Source: Thermoanaerobaculia bacterium
GTDB lineage: Bacteria > Bacteroidota > Bacteroidia > Chitinophagales > Saprospiraceae
Assembly (NCBI GenBank): GCA_023151335.1
Contig: JAKLJF010000009.1
Coordinates: 1 to 20,600, forward strand
Direction: 5' to 3'
Length of the DNA: 20,600 bases
The notes beneath the pieces were generated by a model. It searched no databases. It was not told the origin of the DNA and saw nothing but the letters and a program-made list of their open reading frames with translations. The stretch's first letter is position 1, and each line of letters opens with the position of its first letter. Below, in pieces: positions 1 through 7,582 of this stretch. A program made the position numbers and the translations under genes.

Positions 1-113
1 TGTTAAAAAACCGCAACTCCCTACCTTCGCCCCATGAATTTGGTGCAGTTGCAGCAATAAGGAAAGGGATAGGGGAAAAATAGATACAAGGCAAAAAACG
101 CAAGGCGGCCTGA

Positions 114-266
114 CTACCCTTCCAGCAGTTGCTCCAACCGTACCTAGGCATCCACTAATTCCTGTGCATAGGTGTTTGGCGCAACGCCGTAGTTGGTGAT
201 GAAGGTTATAAAAACCTGTTTTCGGGTTCCGGTAAAATCTATGAAACGTTGCCGTTCTTGCCTATA
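114..266 (-). pseudogene. Decayed 3' end of an unidentified gene (possibly the C-terminus of an AAA-ATPase/PD-(D/E)XK-type protein)
   Basis: Read on the reverse strand from 266 down to a TAG at 116-114, the sequence gives about 50 codons broken by one TAG at 146-144. The part before that stop includes KQVFITFITNYGV, and the part after it reads VRLEQLLEG. The pattern of a QVF(I/V)T-IT-YGV strand, then an Asn and a final LxxLL-like helix, resembles from memory the C-terminal ends of AAA-ATPase-like proteins with a PD-(D/E)XK tail that are common in Bacteroidota. Another stop lies just upstream (269-267), so no full gene survives. The presence of a remnant is moderately likely; the family assignment is weak. 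Confidence 0.3.
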
Positions 267-422
267 TTACCTGCATTTTGACGGATTCAGCTACAAGATT
301 GACGGATTCGGCCCGTCGGGGTACTGCACTTTTGCACTGTCCGGTTCACGTTTTGACTTCTGTTTGCTGCCGCTGGTGGCGTCCCCGACAACAACAAGCG
401 GAGCTACCGGATTTAATTCATA

Positions 423-430
423 TAATTTTG
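423..430 (+). promoter_or_regulatory. Candidate -7 box for the carbonic anhydrase gene
   Basis: TAATTTTG matches the Bacteroidota -7 consensus TAnnTTTG and ends 26 bases before the ATG at 457. No matching -33 TTG is seen at the usual 17-23 base spacing, so this is a weak call. Confidence 0.35.
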
Positions 431-456
431 TCTGTTTACTTAACTCTTTTGAAAAA

Positions 457-2151
457 ATGAATAAACTAAATCGTTTCCTAATACCGGCCGTCCTGCTGCT
501 GGCTTCCTCCGTCGCGCACGCCCAACTCGAGTGGGCGACTTTCAGCGGACAACTTCCGGACAATGCCGTTGTCGGCGGCAGTGAAAATGGCACGAACCTG
601 GTCGTTTGCCGGTGTGCGTTTAACAACGGCGTCCATCCGGGCAAAGTGGTAGGCGACAAATGCAACATCGGATGGGGCTCTGATGAACAGTCCATCGGCG
701 CCTTCGAGGTGTTGGTCAATAAGGGAGGCGTTGCGCTGAATTGGGTGAAGTATAAGGGTTCCAACTGGCCGGCCGGCGCAGTGGAGGGTGGCGGCGAGTA
801 CGGTCAGCCCTTGTATGTCGGCAGGATGGATTACCAGGGAGGGACGCACCCGGGCAAAATTGTACCCGGCAGCAAGACCTGCTATATCGGCTATGGCGGG
901 AAAGCGATTGGGCTGAACTCGAATTACGAAGTATTGGTCGCTACGGCCGCACAGCCGGAAGGGCATGGGGCGCCCGTACCCAATTTCGTCACAAACGGCA
1001 CGTTCGACGGCAATCCTTCCTATACCGGTTGGACGATCGAGGTGGTGGAGGGGAGAGTCGCCAATCAGCAAACGGGCGGCCACCCCGGCGGTTATGCCTG
1101 GCTCAACCATAATGGCGGGCCTACCGATCCGGCCATCCGCCAGGAAATCAAAGGACTTTCGGTTGATTCCCTGTACGTGATCTCCGGCTTCTTCAAACCT
1201 GGCTCGCACGCCCAAATGCACCATGCCCTGCCCGGCACCCCCTGTCTTGCCGTGGACGTGGACGGCGTCGAGCAACGCGAATACATCGCACCGGCAGACG
1301 TCACCAACCCCGAACGCTGGGACAACAAGCGCTGGCGCTCGTTTGCCGTTCCCTTCAAGGCAACAAAAACCAGCCATACCATCCGGTTCAGGGCCGAAAT
1401 AAATGGTTCCGATTGCGACGTGGCGCTGGATAATATCTCGGTGGAGCAATCGGTAAAGGCCCACTGGGAATATGGAGAACAGGAACACTGGGCCGATCTG
1501 TGCCATCCGTTTATGGAATGCGACGGCACCTCGCAGTCGCCGATCGACATTGCCGGATGGGTAGACGATGCTTCCCTGCAATGGCCGGAAGTGCAGTATG
1601 ATCCAATCGAATCCACGCTCATCAACAACGGGCATACCCTCGAGTTTGAAATGCCGGAGGAATACGTCGAGCATACGCCCGGAAACCTGCATCTTGGCGA
1701 CGATGAATACAAGCTGCTGCAATTCCACTTCCATTCCCATAGCGAGCACAACATCAACGGGAAATACTATCCCATGGAAGTGCACCTGGTACATAAAAAC
1801 GAAAAAAACGGGGCGCTGGCGGTACTTGGCGTTTTGTTCCGGGCCGGGGCAGAAAATGAGGCGCTCGCCAAACTCATCGAAGCCGGGTTGCCGGAAAGCG
1901 CCGGCAAACACGGCGGAAAACTGGAACTCCATCCCGGCGAATTGTTGCCGACCGGTGGCGGCTATTACACCTACCACGGCTCGTTAACCACTCCGCCCTG
2001 CTCGGAAATCGTCACCTGGTTCGTCTTTGATACCCCGGTGGAAGCCTCACAGGAACAAATCAATCGCTTTGCACCCCTGCTGCACGACGACTACCGGCCG
2101 CTTAACGACCTCAATGGCAGGGTAATCAGACATTTTACAGGGGGGCGTTAA
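457..2151 (+). CDS. Secreted DM9-repeat / carbohydrate-binding / alpha-carbonic anhydrase fusion protein
   Basis: A 564-aa protein that should catalyse reversible CO2 hydration outside the cytoplasm. Residues 1-22 form a signal peptide ending AHA. Residues ~24-87 and ~94-162 are two DM9 (DUF3421) repeats, each with an HPGK segment and a Cys-containing strand. Residues ~175-331 look like a galactose-binding-like beta-sandwich. Residues ~334-562 are an alpha-carbonic anhydrase. By comparison with human CA II, the zinc ligands are H424, H426 and H443, the proton shuttle is H393 (in NNGH), the gatekeeper Glu is E430 and the catalytic Thr is T511 in SLTTPPC, so the enzyme looks active. DM9 repeats are known as mannose-binding lectin modules in some animals, so sugar or surface attachment is inferred. 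No T9SS tail follows the catalytic domain. The start at 457 was chosen because the signal peptide begins there. The stop overlaps the convergent acetyltransferase stop by 4 bases. Confidence 0.92.
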   Translation: MNKLNRFLIPAVLLLASSVAHAQLEWATFSGQLPDNAVVGGSENGTNLVVCRCAFNNGVHPGKVVGDKCNIGWGSDEQSIGAFEVLVNKGGVALNWVKYKGSNWPAGAVEGGGEYGQPLYVGRMDYQGGTHPGKIVPGSKTCYIGYGGKAIGLNSNYEVLVATAAQPEGHGAPVPNFVTNGTFDGNPSYTGWTIEVVEGRVANQQTGGHPGGYAWLNHNGGPTDPAIRQEIKGLSVDSLYVISGFFKPGSHAQMHHALPGTPCLAVDVDGVEQREYIAPADVTNPERWDNKRWRSFAVPFKATKTSHTIRFRAEINGSDCDVALDNISVEQSVKAHWEYGEQEHWADLCHPFMECDGTSQSPIDIAGWVDDASLQWPEVQYDPIESTLINNGHTLEFEMPEEYVEHTPGNLHLGDDEYKLLQFHFHSHSEHNINGKYYPMEVHLVHKNEKNGALAVLGVLFRAGAENEALAKLIEAGLPESAGKHGGKLELHPGELLPTGGGYYTYHGSLTTPPCSEIVTWFVFDTPVEASQEQINRFAPLLHDDYRPLNDLNGRVIRHFTGGR

Positions 2152-2633
2152 AGATGCCGCTCCAGCCGGTACACCGCCGTGTCATCCTCCCCGAACATCC
2201 GCCGTTCCACAAAACGAAAGCCCAGCCGCTCGTAGAAGCGCCGGGCTTTCGTGTTGGAAGCCAACGGGTCGATGAGCACGGCCGTCACCGCCGGGTCGGC
2301 GAAACAACGTTCGAGGGCCAGGCGCATCATTTCCGTGCCGTGGCCTTTGCCGGTGTCGGCCACGTCGCCGATCCAGATGTCGATGGCCCGCAGGTTGTCC
2401 TCCACGTCGCCCCAATAGTGGGTTTCTTCGCGGGCCGGGTCGATGATCTGCACGAAACCGATGGGGCGTCCGTCGAGTTCGGCGATAAGTTGTTCGCGCC
2501 AGTCGGGCTGGCGGAGCAGTTCGGTTTCCCATTCCCAGTCGTCGTTGGGATCGGATTCGAGCACGTGGGGCTGTTCGTCCCAGTGTTGCAGGAAGGGCAG
2601 GTCGGCGAGGGTGGCGGGGCGGAGGGTGATCAT
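2148..2633 (-). CDS. GNAT family N-acetyltransferase (AAC(6')-like)
   Basis: A 161-aa single-domain GNAT enzyme that should transfer the acetyl group of acetyl-CoA to an amine. It starts with the ITLRPATLADLP strand typical of the family. The acetyl-CoA loop is GKGHGT at residues 95-100, preceded by the strand IDIWIGD (~84-90), and the C-terminal SNTKARRFYERLGF segment (~126-139) is classic. The overall pattern, including DP-x-ASN before the last helix, resembles aminoglycoside 6'-N-acetyltransferases and siderophore-type acetyltransferases, but the substrate cannot be read from sequence. The ATG at 2633 shares its A with the TGA stop of the upstream Uma2 gene (TGATG), which implies translational coupling. 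A TTG immediately upstream is a poorer start. The gene end overlaps the convergent carbonic anhydrase gene by 4 bases. Confidence 0.85.
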   Translation of the reverse strand: MITLRPATLADLPFLQHWDEQPHVLESDPNDDWEWETELLRQPDWREQLIAELDGRPIGFVQIIDPAREETHYWGDVEDNLRAIDIWIGDVADTGKGHGTEMMRLALERCFADPAVTAVLIDPLASNTKARRFYERLGFRFVERRMFGEDDTAVYRLERHL

Positions 2634-3163
2634 CAAACTTTAAAACCGGGATTTTTTGAAAAAATCACGTCCATCGGCACCCGTATGTTCAGATTCGGGT
2701 CGACGATTTCCTCGCCCAGGGAAAACACTTCGTGATCGAACGGCGCTTTATACACGTAAACGGATTGCAAGGCGGGAATGACGATCCAGCAGGAACGGAC
2801 GCCAAAGGAGAAATAATCGTTCGTTTTGTCGATCAGGGTTTGCAGGTTTTGGGAGGGAGACAGAATTTCGATAGTAGCCAGGGGCGGGTCTTTGCGTATT
2901 ATTTCATCACGGTTAAAATCCGCGGCCTCAGGTGAGCAAATGGAGATATCCGGTATGGATTTCTCACCGGGGGTATCGAGGGTGAGTTCCGTCAGCGCTT
3001 CGAACTCATCGGCGAAGTGAACACCGAAATATACCGCGATACGGGTTTGCAGGCGGGCGTGCTGCTGGCTGGGCATAGGTTTTCCACGTTCTATTTCGTA
3101 TTCGGAAAGCGGCTCGCCGGGGAGGACGGGCTGTTGCTGATTAACTTCCAATTCTCCGTTCAT
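2633..3163 (-). CDS. Uma2 family (DUF820) PD-(D/E)XK nuclease-like protein
   Basis: A 176-aa cytoplasmic protein of the Uma2/DUF820 family, which has a restriction-endonuclease-like fold and mostly unknown function. Typical features are the N-terminal GKPMPSQQHARLQ segment (~28-39), the acidic strand PDISI (71-75, D72), the strand IEILSPSQ (98-105, E99) and the C-terminal strand SCWIVIP (~124-130). The Lys of the classical motif is replaced by Ser after E99, as is usual in this family, and K113 may substitute. It is the first gene of a reverse-strand pair with the acetyltransferase. A good Bacteroidota promoter lies just upstream (3188-3219). Family members are often multicopy; whether this one cuts DNA is unknown. 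Confidence 0.85.
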   Translation of the reverse strand: MNGELEVNQQQPVLPGEPLSEYEIERGKPMPSQQHARLQTRIAVYFGVHFADEFEALTELTLDTPGEKSIPDISICSPEAADFNRDEIIRKDPPLATIEILSPSQNLQTLIDKTNDYFSFGVRSCWIVIPALQSVYVYKAPFDHEVFSLGEEIVDPNLNIRVPMDVIFSKNPGFKV

Positions 3164-3187
3164 CGCTCTATGAATTTATTTTCTGCA

Positions 3188-3219
3188 CAAATTTAAAGTA
3201 AATTTCAGAAAACCGCCAA
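3188..3219 (-). promoter_or_regulatory. Bacteroidota-type promoter for the Uma2-GNAT pair
   Basis: On the reverse strand there is TTG at 3219-3217, a 21-base spacer and TAAATTTG at 3195-3188, which fits the -33 TTG / -7 TAnnTTTG consensus. The ATG at 3163 is 24 bases further on. This is the best complete housekeeping-type promoter in the window. Confidence 0.55.
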
Positions 3220-3280
3220 TTTGCCGAAAGCCTGCCACGAATTATGTCTCGCGCGGCCAAGTTCACAGCAGCAGCATGCG

Positions 3281-3315
3281 TACGTTTACGAAACTTTTAA
3301 AGTTTCGTAAACGTA
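3281..3315. repeat. Perfect 17-bp-arm palindrome between divergent genes
   Basis: The left arm 3281-3297 (TACGTTTACGAAACTTT) and the right arm 3299-3315 are exact reverse complements around one T. The element lies between the divergent Uma2 and carboxypeptidase genes, where a terminator would have no obvious upstream gene to stop, and no T run follows on either side. It may be an operator or an interspersed REP-like palindrome. The remainder of 3164-3467 holds the two candidate promoters and nothing else recognisable. Confidence 0.7.
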
Positions 3316-3390
3316 ATTCCATCTCATATCAGGAAGGGAGCACGAATTAAAAAAAGCTTATATCCGGAAGTAAATCATGTCTGGTAACAG

Positions 3391-3398
3391 TATATTTG
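3391..3398 (+). promoter_or_regulatory. Candidate -7 box for the M14 peptidase gene
   Basis: TATATTTG matches TAnnTTTG, 69 bases before the ATG at 3468. No clear -33 TTG is found at the expected distance. Confidence 0.35.
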
Positions 3399-3467
3399 AG
3401 CGGATTTAGGCGTACTAAATCCCGCTCCGCATCATCCTCGTGCCTTCACCTTCTAACTGCCCTGTCT

Positions 3468-5927
3468 ATGCAAATGTTTAAACTATTACCCGCCCTGTTA
3501 TTCTGTTTTTCCCTTTCAACACTTTTTGCTCAAAAAACCGGACAGGCGGATTTGGAAATCTATTCCAGGTTGCGCATTTTTCTGGACCGTTCCAATACCC
3601 TGGAAGAACTGGCCAGTCTCGGCCTTCCTGTCGATCACGGTGAAAGAGAACACAACGCTTTCATCGGCGAATTCAGCCGTTCCGAAATAAAACGGATGGG
3701 TAAAAAATTCCGCTACGAAGTATTGGTGGAAGACCTGGAAACGTATTATGCCGAGCGGATAAAGGCGGATAAGGAATCCGGTGAGAGCAAGGCGCAAAGC
3801 AGCGCCTTCCCATGTGACTTCACTACGCCTGCCAATGTTAATACCGGCTCGATGGGCAGTTACCTGACGCTGGACGAAGTATATGCCGAACTGGACGAAA
3901 TGCGCGCCCTGTATCCCAATCTGATTACCGCGAGACAATCGCTTGGCGGCGCCACCACGCAGGGCCGCCCGCTGTATTACGTGCGTATTTCCGATAACGC
4001 CGACACCGACGAAGCCGAGCCGGAGGCGCTGTACACGGGTTTGCACCACGCCCGCGAACCGATGTCGATCATGAACCTGATCTTCTTCATGCATTATATC
4101 CTGGAAAATTATGCTACCGATCCGGAGGTGCAGGAAATCGTGGATAACACGGAACTGTATTTCATCCCGGTGCTCAACCCCGACGGATATGAGTACAACC
4201 GCAGCAATAATCCGAACGGCGGCGGCATGTGGCGCAAAAACCGGCGCAACAACGGAAACGGCTCTTATGGAGTCGACCTGAACCGCAATTACGGCTACCA
4301 ATGGGGATACAACAATTCGGGTTCTTCGCCCACCCCCTCTTCCGATACCTACCGCGGCCCCAGCGCGTTCTCCGAGCCGGAAACCCAGATGGTGCGGGAC
4401 TTTTGTCTTTCCCACCAGTTTGTCACCGCGCTGAACGACCATGCGTACGGCAACTACCTGATCGTACCCTGGGGCTACATCAATGCCATTCCGGAATCGA
4501 CGCTGTACAACGCTATCGGCGACGACCTGAACTCCTGCAACAACTACCTGGTCGGCAATTGTTATACCACCGTCGGATATTCGGTCAACGGTTCCAGCGA
4601 CGACTGGATGTACGGCGAACAAACCCTGAAAGATAAAATTTACGCGATTACGCCGGAAATCGGCACCTCCACCGACGGGTTCTGGCCGCCGCCATCCAAA
4701 ATTATTCCCTACTGCAATGCCATGATGTTCACCAACCTGCGCATGGCCTTTTACACCCGTTCGCTCAGTTGCGTTGCGGAAAACATCACGGTCACCCCGG
4801 CTTCCAACAGCGCCCTGGTGTCGTGGACGGCCGGAGCGGGATCGGTGTCCTATTCGGTTCGTTACCGGCCGGTCAATACCTCTTCCTGGACGACCGCTAC
4901 CACTTCGAACCTTTCGATCACCCTTTCGGGGCTGAATCCCTGCCAGCAATACGAGGTACAGGTGCAAAGCATTTGTTCAGACGTTGACGGTCAGTATTCG
5001 GCCAGCGTCAACTTCAGCACTACCGGCGATCCGTTGCCGGGCACATATACCGGCGTCAACGTGGGCTCCACCGGGAATTTCGGCAGCGAATGTTACAACA
5101 GTTCGGGCGACATTTTTTCCGTGACGGGGGCCGGTTCATTGACCAGCACCAGCGTCGACGGTTGTCGTTTCATTTATGCCACCCTGAACGGAAACGGTTC
5201 CATAACGGCCAGGATCACTTCGCTGACGACGACCAACAACAACAAAGCGGGCGTAATGATCCGCGAATCGCTGGCCAGCAATGCCCGCTCGGCATCCAGC
5301 CTTATTGTGCGCGCGTCCGGCGCCTGGCGCTGCCAGTTCATCCGCCGTACCAGCACGGGCGGCAATGCCTCCATCACCCAACCGAACACGACCACCACGC
5401 CGCCGTATTGGGTGCGGCTGACGCGCAGCGGCAATACCTTCACCGCTCACCGTTCGAGCAACGGCTCCACCTGGACGCAGATCGGCAGCGCCACCATTTC
5501 CATGGCAACGACCACCTACATCGGCCTGGTAGTGGCATCCGGCAGCACCACTTCCAGCGCCACGGCCAGCATTACGAACATGTCTACCACCGGCTCGGTT
5601 TCGCTGACGGCAACCGACGACCGCGAAGCCAGTATTTCGGATATGCCGGCATCGATCGATGCGGGACAATCCCGCCTGGAAGTATACCCCAATCCGGGAA
5701 CCGACCGCATCAATATAAAACTTCAACTGGAAAAACAGGCCCGGGTCGGCTTGCAGGTGATCGATATGCTCGGGCATACGACACTGGAACTGCCGGTAAG
5801 GGAAATGCCCGCGGGCGACTCCGTTCAAACACTGGATATTCCTGCCGCCTTGCAAAGCGGGATGTACCTCGTCAAATGCAACGTCGATGGCCAGCCTCCG
5901 GTGGTTGCGCGATGGGTAAAACATTGA
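3468..5927 (+). CDS. Secreted M14 zinc carboxypeptidase with Fn3, concanavalin-like and T9SS sorting domains
   Basis: An 819-aa exported metallocarboxypeptidase. Residues 1-22 are a signal peptide ending LFAQ. A short propeptide-like segment precedes the M14 domain (~128-435). Zinc ligands are H194 and E197 (the HxxE in HHARE) and H325 (in LNDHAYG); R273 in LNRNYGYQW is the substrate-carboxylate Arg equivalent and E397 in ITPEIGT is the catalytic Glu. A fibronectin III domain follows (~436-518), then a beta-sandwich rich in Thr/Ser (~525-708) resembling DUF1349/concanavalin-like domains. The last ~80 residues (LEVYPNPG onward) are a T9SS type A sorting domain, which implies export through the outer membrane and release or surface anchoring. 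The frame is open upstream to a TTG at 3396, but the signal peptide fixes the start at ATG 3468 or 3474. All catalytic residues are present, so activity is likely; substrate preference is not readable. Confidence 0.92.
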   Translation: MQMFKLLPALLFCFSLSTLFAQKTGQADLEIYSRLRIFLDRSNTLEELASLGLPVDHGEREHNAFIGEFSRSEIKRMGKKFRYEVLVEDLETYYAERIKADKESGESKAQSSAFPCDFTTPANVNTGSMGSYLTLDEVYAELDEMRALYPNLITARQSLGGATTQGRPLYYVRISDNADTDEAEPEALYTGLHHAREPMSIMNLIFFMHYILENYATDPEVQEIVDNTELYFIPVLNPDGYEYNRSNNPNGGGMWRKNRRNNGNGSYGVDLNRNYGYQWGYNNSGSSPTPSSDTYRGPSAFSEPETQMVRDFCLSHQFVTALNDHAYGNYLIVPWGYINAIPESTLYNAIGDDLNSCNNYLVGNCYTTVGYSVNGSSDDWMYGEQTLKDKIYAITPEIGTSTDGFWPPPSKIIPYCNAMMFTNLRMAFYTRSLSCVAENITVTPASNSALVSWTAGAGSVSYSVRYRPVNTSSWTTATTSNLSITLSGLNPCQQYEVQVQSICSDVDGQYSASVNFSTTGDPLPGTYTGVNVGSTGNFGSECYNSSGDIFSVTGAGSLTSTSVDGCRFIYATLNGNGSITARITSLTTTNNNKAGVMIRESLASNARSASSLIVRASGAWRCQFIRRTSTGGNASITQPNTTTTPPYWVRLTRSGNTFTAHRSSNGSTWTQIGSATISMATTTYIGLVVASGSTTSSATASITNMSTTGSVSLTATDDREASISDMPASIDAGQSRLEVYPNPGTDRINIKLQLEKQARVGLQVIDMLGHTTLELPVREMPAGDSVQTLDIPAALQSGMYLVKCNVDGQPPVVARWVKH

Positions 5928-6035
5928 AAAGTTGTTCAATATTTCGGAAGAAGATGCCGGTGATGGAAAATAAATTTTATCGCCGCACAAAGCCGTTTAA
6001 TACTACATTTACCACGCAAAGTTGCTCATGGGGCC

Positions 6036-6674
6036 ATGCGCGTATGGAAAGTAGTTTTGGCCGACGACCACCAGATCGTGCTGGATGGTTTGCAGGAAAT
6101 CCTGGAAACGGTTCCGGAATTTCAGGTAAGCGGGCAGGCTAAAAACAGCCGCGCCCTGCTGACGCTGCTCGGAGAGCATCACCCGGACCTGGTACTGATG
6201 GACCTGAACATGCCGGGTAAGGACGGTCTGGAGGTATTGATCGACATCAAGGTCCGGTTTCCGGCGGTAAAAGTGCTGGTACTCACCATGTACAACAGTC
6301 CGGAAATCGTGCGCCGGGCATTGGCGCAGGGCGCCGCCGGTTATTTGCTCAAAGACCACGGCCGCGACGAGCTGTTGTTCGCCATGCGGGAGGTGCTGGC
6401 CGGGCGTGTATTTGTCAGCGAACAGGCAAAACGCCACGCCGACGAAACGCGGGCGCCTTTTCGCGATAATTTTCAATCTAAGATCGCCCTCACCGGAAGG
6501 GAACTGGAAATCCTGCGGCTGATTGCGCATTCCTATACCAACAGAGAGATCGGCGATAAACTGTTCATCAGCGAATTTACCGTGGCCACGCACCGCCGCA
6601 ACCTGAAACGTAAACTGCATGCAGAAACGACCGCCGATCTGGTTCGTTTTGCATACGACCATGAATTGTTATAG
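6036..6674 (+). CDS. NarL/FixJ-type (LuxR HTH) response regulator
   Basis: A 212-aa DNA-binding response regulator. The receiver domain (~4-120) has the acidic pair D10-D11, phospho-acceptor D56 in LVLMDLNMPG, switch residue T84 and K106 in GYLLKD. The LuxR-type helix-turn-helix (~148-205) starts LTGRELEILRLIA and contains NREIGDKLFISEFTVATHRRNL. The gene lies 39 bases upstream of the histidine kinase, so the two form a cognate two-component pair. The start at ATG 6036 places the receiver strand WKVVLADD directly after the Met; no in-frame alternative upstream looks coding. LuxR-type dimers bind inverted repeats, and the paired dyads at 8675 and 11069 are good candidate targets (inference). 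Confidence 0.93.
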   Translation: MRVWKVVLADDHQIVLDGLQEILETVPEFQVSGQAKNSRALLTLLGEHHPDLVLMDLNMPGKDGLEVLIDIKVRFPAVKVLVLTMYNSPEIVRRALAQGAAGYLLKDHGRDELLFAMREVLAGRVFVSEQAKRHADETRAPFRDNFQSKIALTGRELEILRLIAHSYTNREIGDKLFISEFTVATHRRNLKRKLHAETTADLVRFAYDHELL

Positions 6675-6713
6675 CGATACTGCCGTTTTTTATAAAGAAT
6701 CAATAAATTTCCT

Positions 6714-7514
6714 ATGCGCCATCCTGCATTTTACGCCAGATTAATTGCCGCGGCACTATGCCTGCTATTCGTGTTTGCCGTGTCGGCGCAATCGCCCGAA
6801 CGCCGGCAGGCGCTTACGCCGGAAGAGGTCCAAAAGTTAAAAACCCGCATCGCGGAAGAACTGAAAACCGCAAAACCGGACACGGCCAAAGTGCGCCTGC
6901 AGATGCAACTGGCCGGCCTCACGGCCCGTGATAATCTGAACGAGGCGATAAAACTGGGCCAGGAAGGCGTGGCGCTGGCCGAGAAAACTGCGCATGTGGA
7001 AACCATTGCCCGTGCCTGCCAGACAATGGGCAACATATTCCTCACGAACAACCGCTACGACAACGCCCTGGAATATTTTAACAAAGGCCTCCCCCTGGCG
7101 GAAAAAACCGGTATTGCCCAAATACAACAGTCGTATTACAACAACCTCGGCGTGATATACGACAGGAAAGGCGTGTACGAAAAAGCGCTCGACTATTATC
7201 GCAAGTCATACTCATTGATAGAGAAACTGCCGGTACCGCCGGGTCGCCGGGCAGTCGCGCTGATGCAGGTCGGGCAGGTACAAAGCCGCACCGGCAAATA
7301 CCGCGAATCAAACGAATCGTACCAGAAAGCGCTCGGTTTTGCCGAACAGGCGCAGGACTGGGAAAAGGTGTCCGGTATCTGGTTCAACATTGGAAACAAC
7401 TACAATGAACTGAGCGACACCCAACAGGCGGAAGCGGCCTTTGCCAAATCACAGGAATACCGCGACAAAAAAAAAGCCCCTTCCCCGGCAAACAGCAAAT
7501 CCGCGAACAATTAG
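6714..7514 (+). CDS. TPR sensor histidine kinase, N-terminal part (frame broken at an A9 run)
   Basis: A 266-codon frame giving the sensory half of a TPR-type histidine kinase. Residues 1-25 are a signal peptide or N-terminal anchor (AALCLLFVFAVSAQ). Residues ~75-250 hold tetratricopeptide repeats, for example YYNNLGVIYDRKGVYEKALDYY and IWFNIGNNYNELSDTQQAEAAF. This half should lie in the periplasm. After D251 and three Lys codons at the A9 run (7467-7475) this frame reads only 12 more low-value residues and stops at TAG 7512-7514. In the -1 frame the protein continues with SPFPGKQQIREQLE and joins the kinase half without a gap. The intact protein would be about 642 aa. Whether this is a mutation, an assembly error or a slippage site cannot be decided here. 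Confidence 0.85.
   Translation: MRHPAFYARLIAAALCLLFVFAVSAQSPERRQALTPEEVQKLKTRIAEELKTAKPDTAKVRLQMQLAGLTARDNLNEAIKLGQEGVALAEKTAHVETIARACQTMGNIFLTNNRYDNALEYFNKGLPLAEKTGIAQIQQSYYNNLGVIYDRKGVYEKALDYYRKSYSLIEKLPVPPGRRAVALMQVGQVQSRTGKYRESNESYQKALGFAEQAQDWEKVSGIWFNIGNNYNELSDTQQAEAAFAKSQEYRDKKKAPSPANSKSANN
7467..7475 (+). other. Frameshift point: run of nine A inside the sensor kinase gene
   Basis: The zero frame reads GAC AAA AAA AAA GCC and ends 12 codons later. Re-reading the last A (codons ...AAA AGC CCC TTC) opens the frame that carries the rest of the kinase to 8641. One extra A (A10) or two fewer (A7) would restore a single gene. The zero-frame A AAA AAA heptamer fits the X XXY YYZ slippery pattern. 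I see no strong stimulatory hairpin just downstream. Confidence 0.8.
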
Positions 7515-7582
7515 AGCGTCAGACACGCTCTGCCGATTCGGCCAGCGTAGCGGCAACGCTGGGGAGCCTGGCGCGCCTCGAC

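Larger units (their letters stand above)
1..456. other. Non-coding upstream stretch with a decayed gene tail
   Basis: No intact gene is visible here. The frame of the following carbonic anhydrase stays open upstream to about position 193, but that translation has no protein character and the convincing signal peptide begins only at 457. A reverse-strand reading between 266 and 114 looks like a broken protein end and is listed separately. Positions 1-113 show nothing recognisable beyond A-rich runs. Confidence 0.6.

Noticed and set aside
193..456. An in-frame upstream extension of the carbonic anhydrase (88 more codons)
   Set aside because: The extension is Cys/Arg-rich with no domain character, overlaps the reverse-strand remnant, and would bury a perfect signal peptide that begins at 457.
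478..1977. A long reverse-strand open frame opposite the carbonic anhydrase
   Set aside because: It mirrors a strongly supported coding gene with catalytic motifs; its translation shows no domain or start context. The same applies to the long reverse frames at 3516-4967 and 12511-13617.
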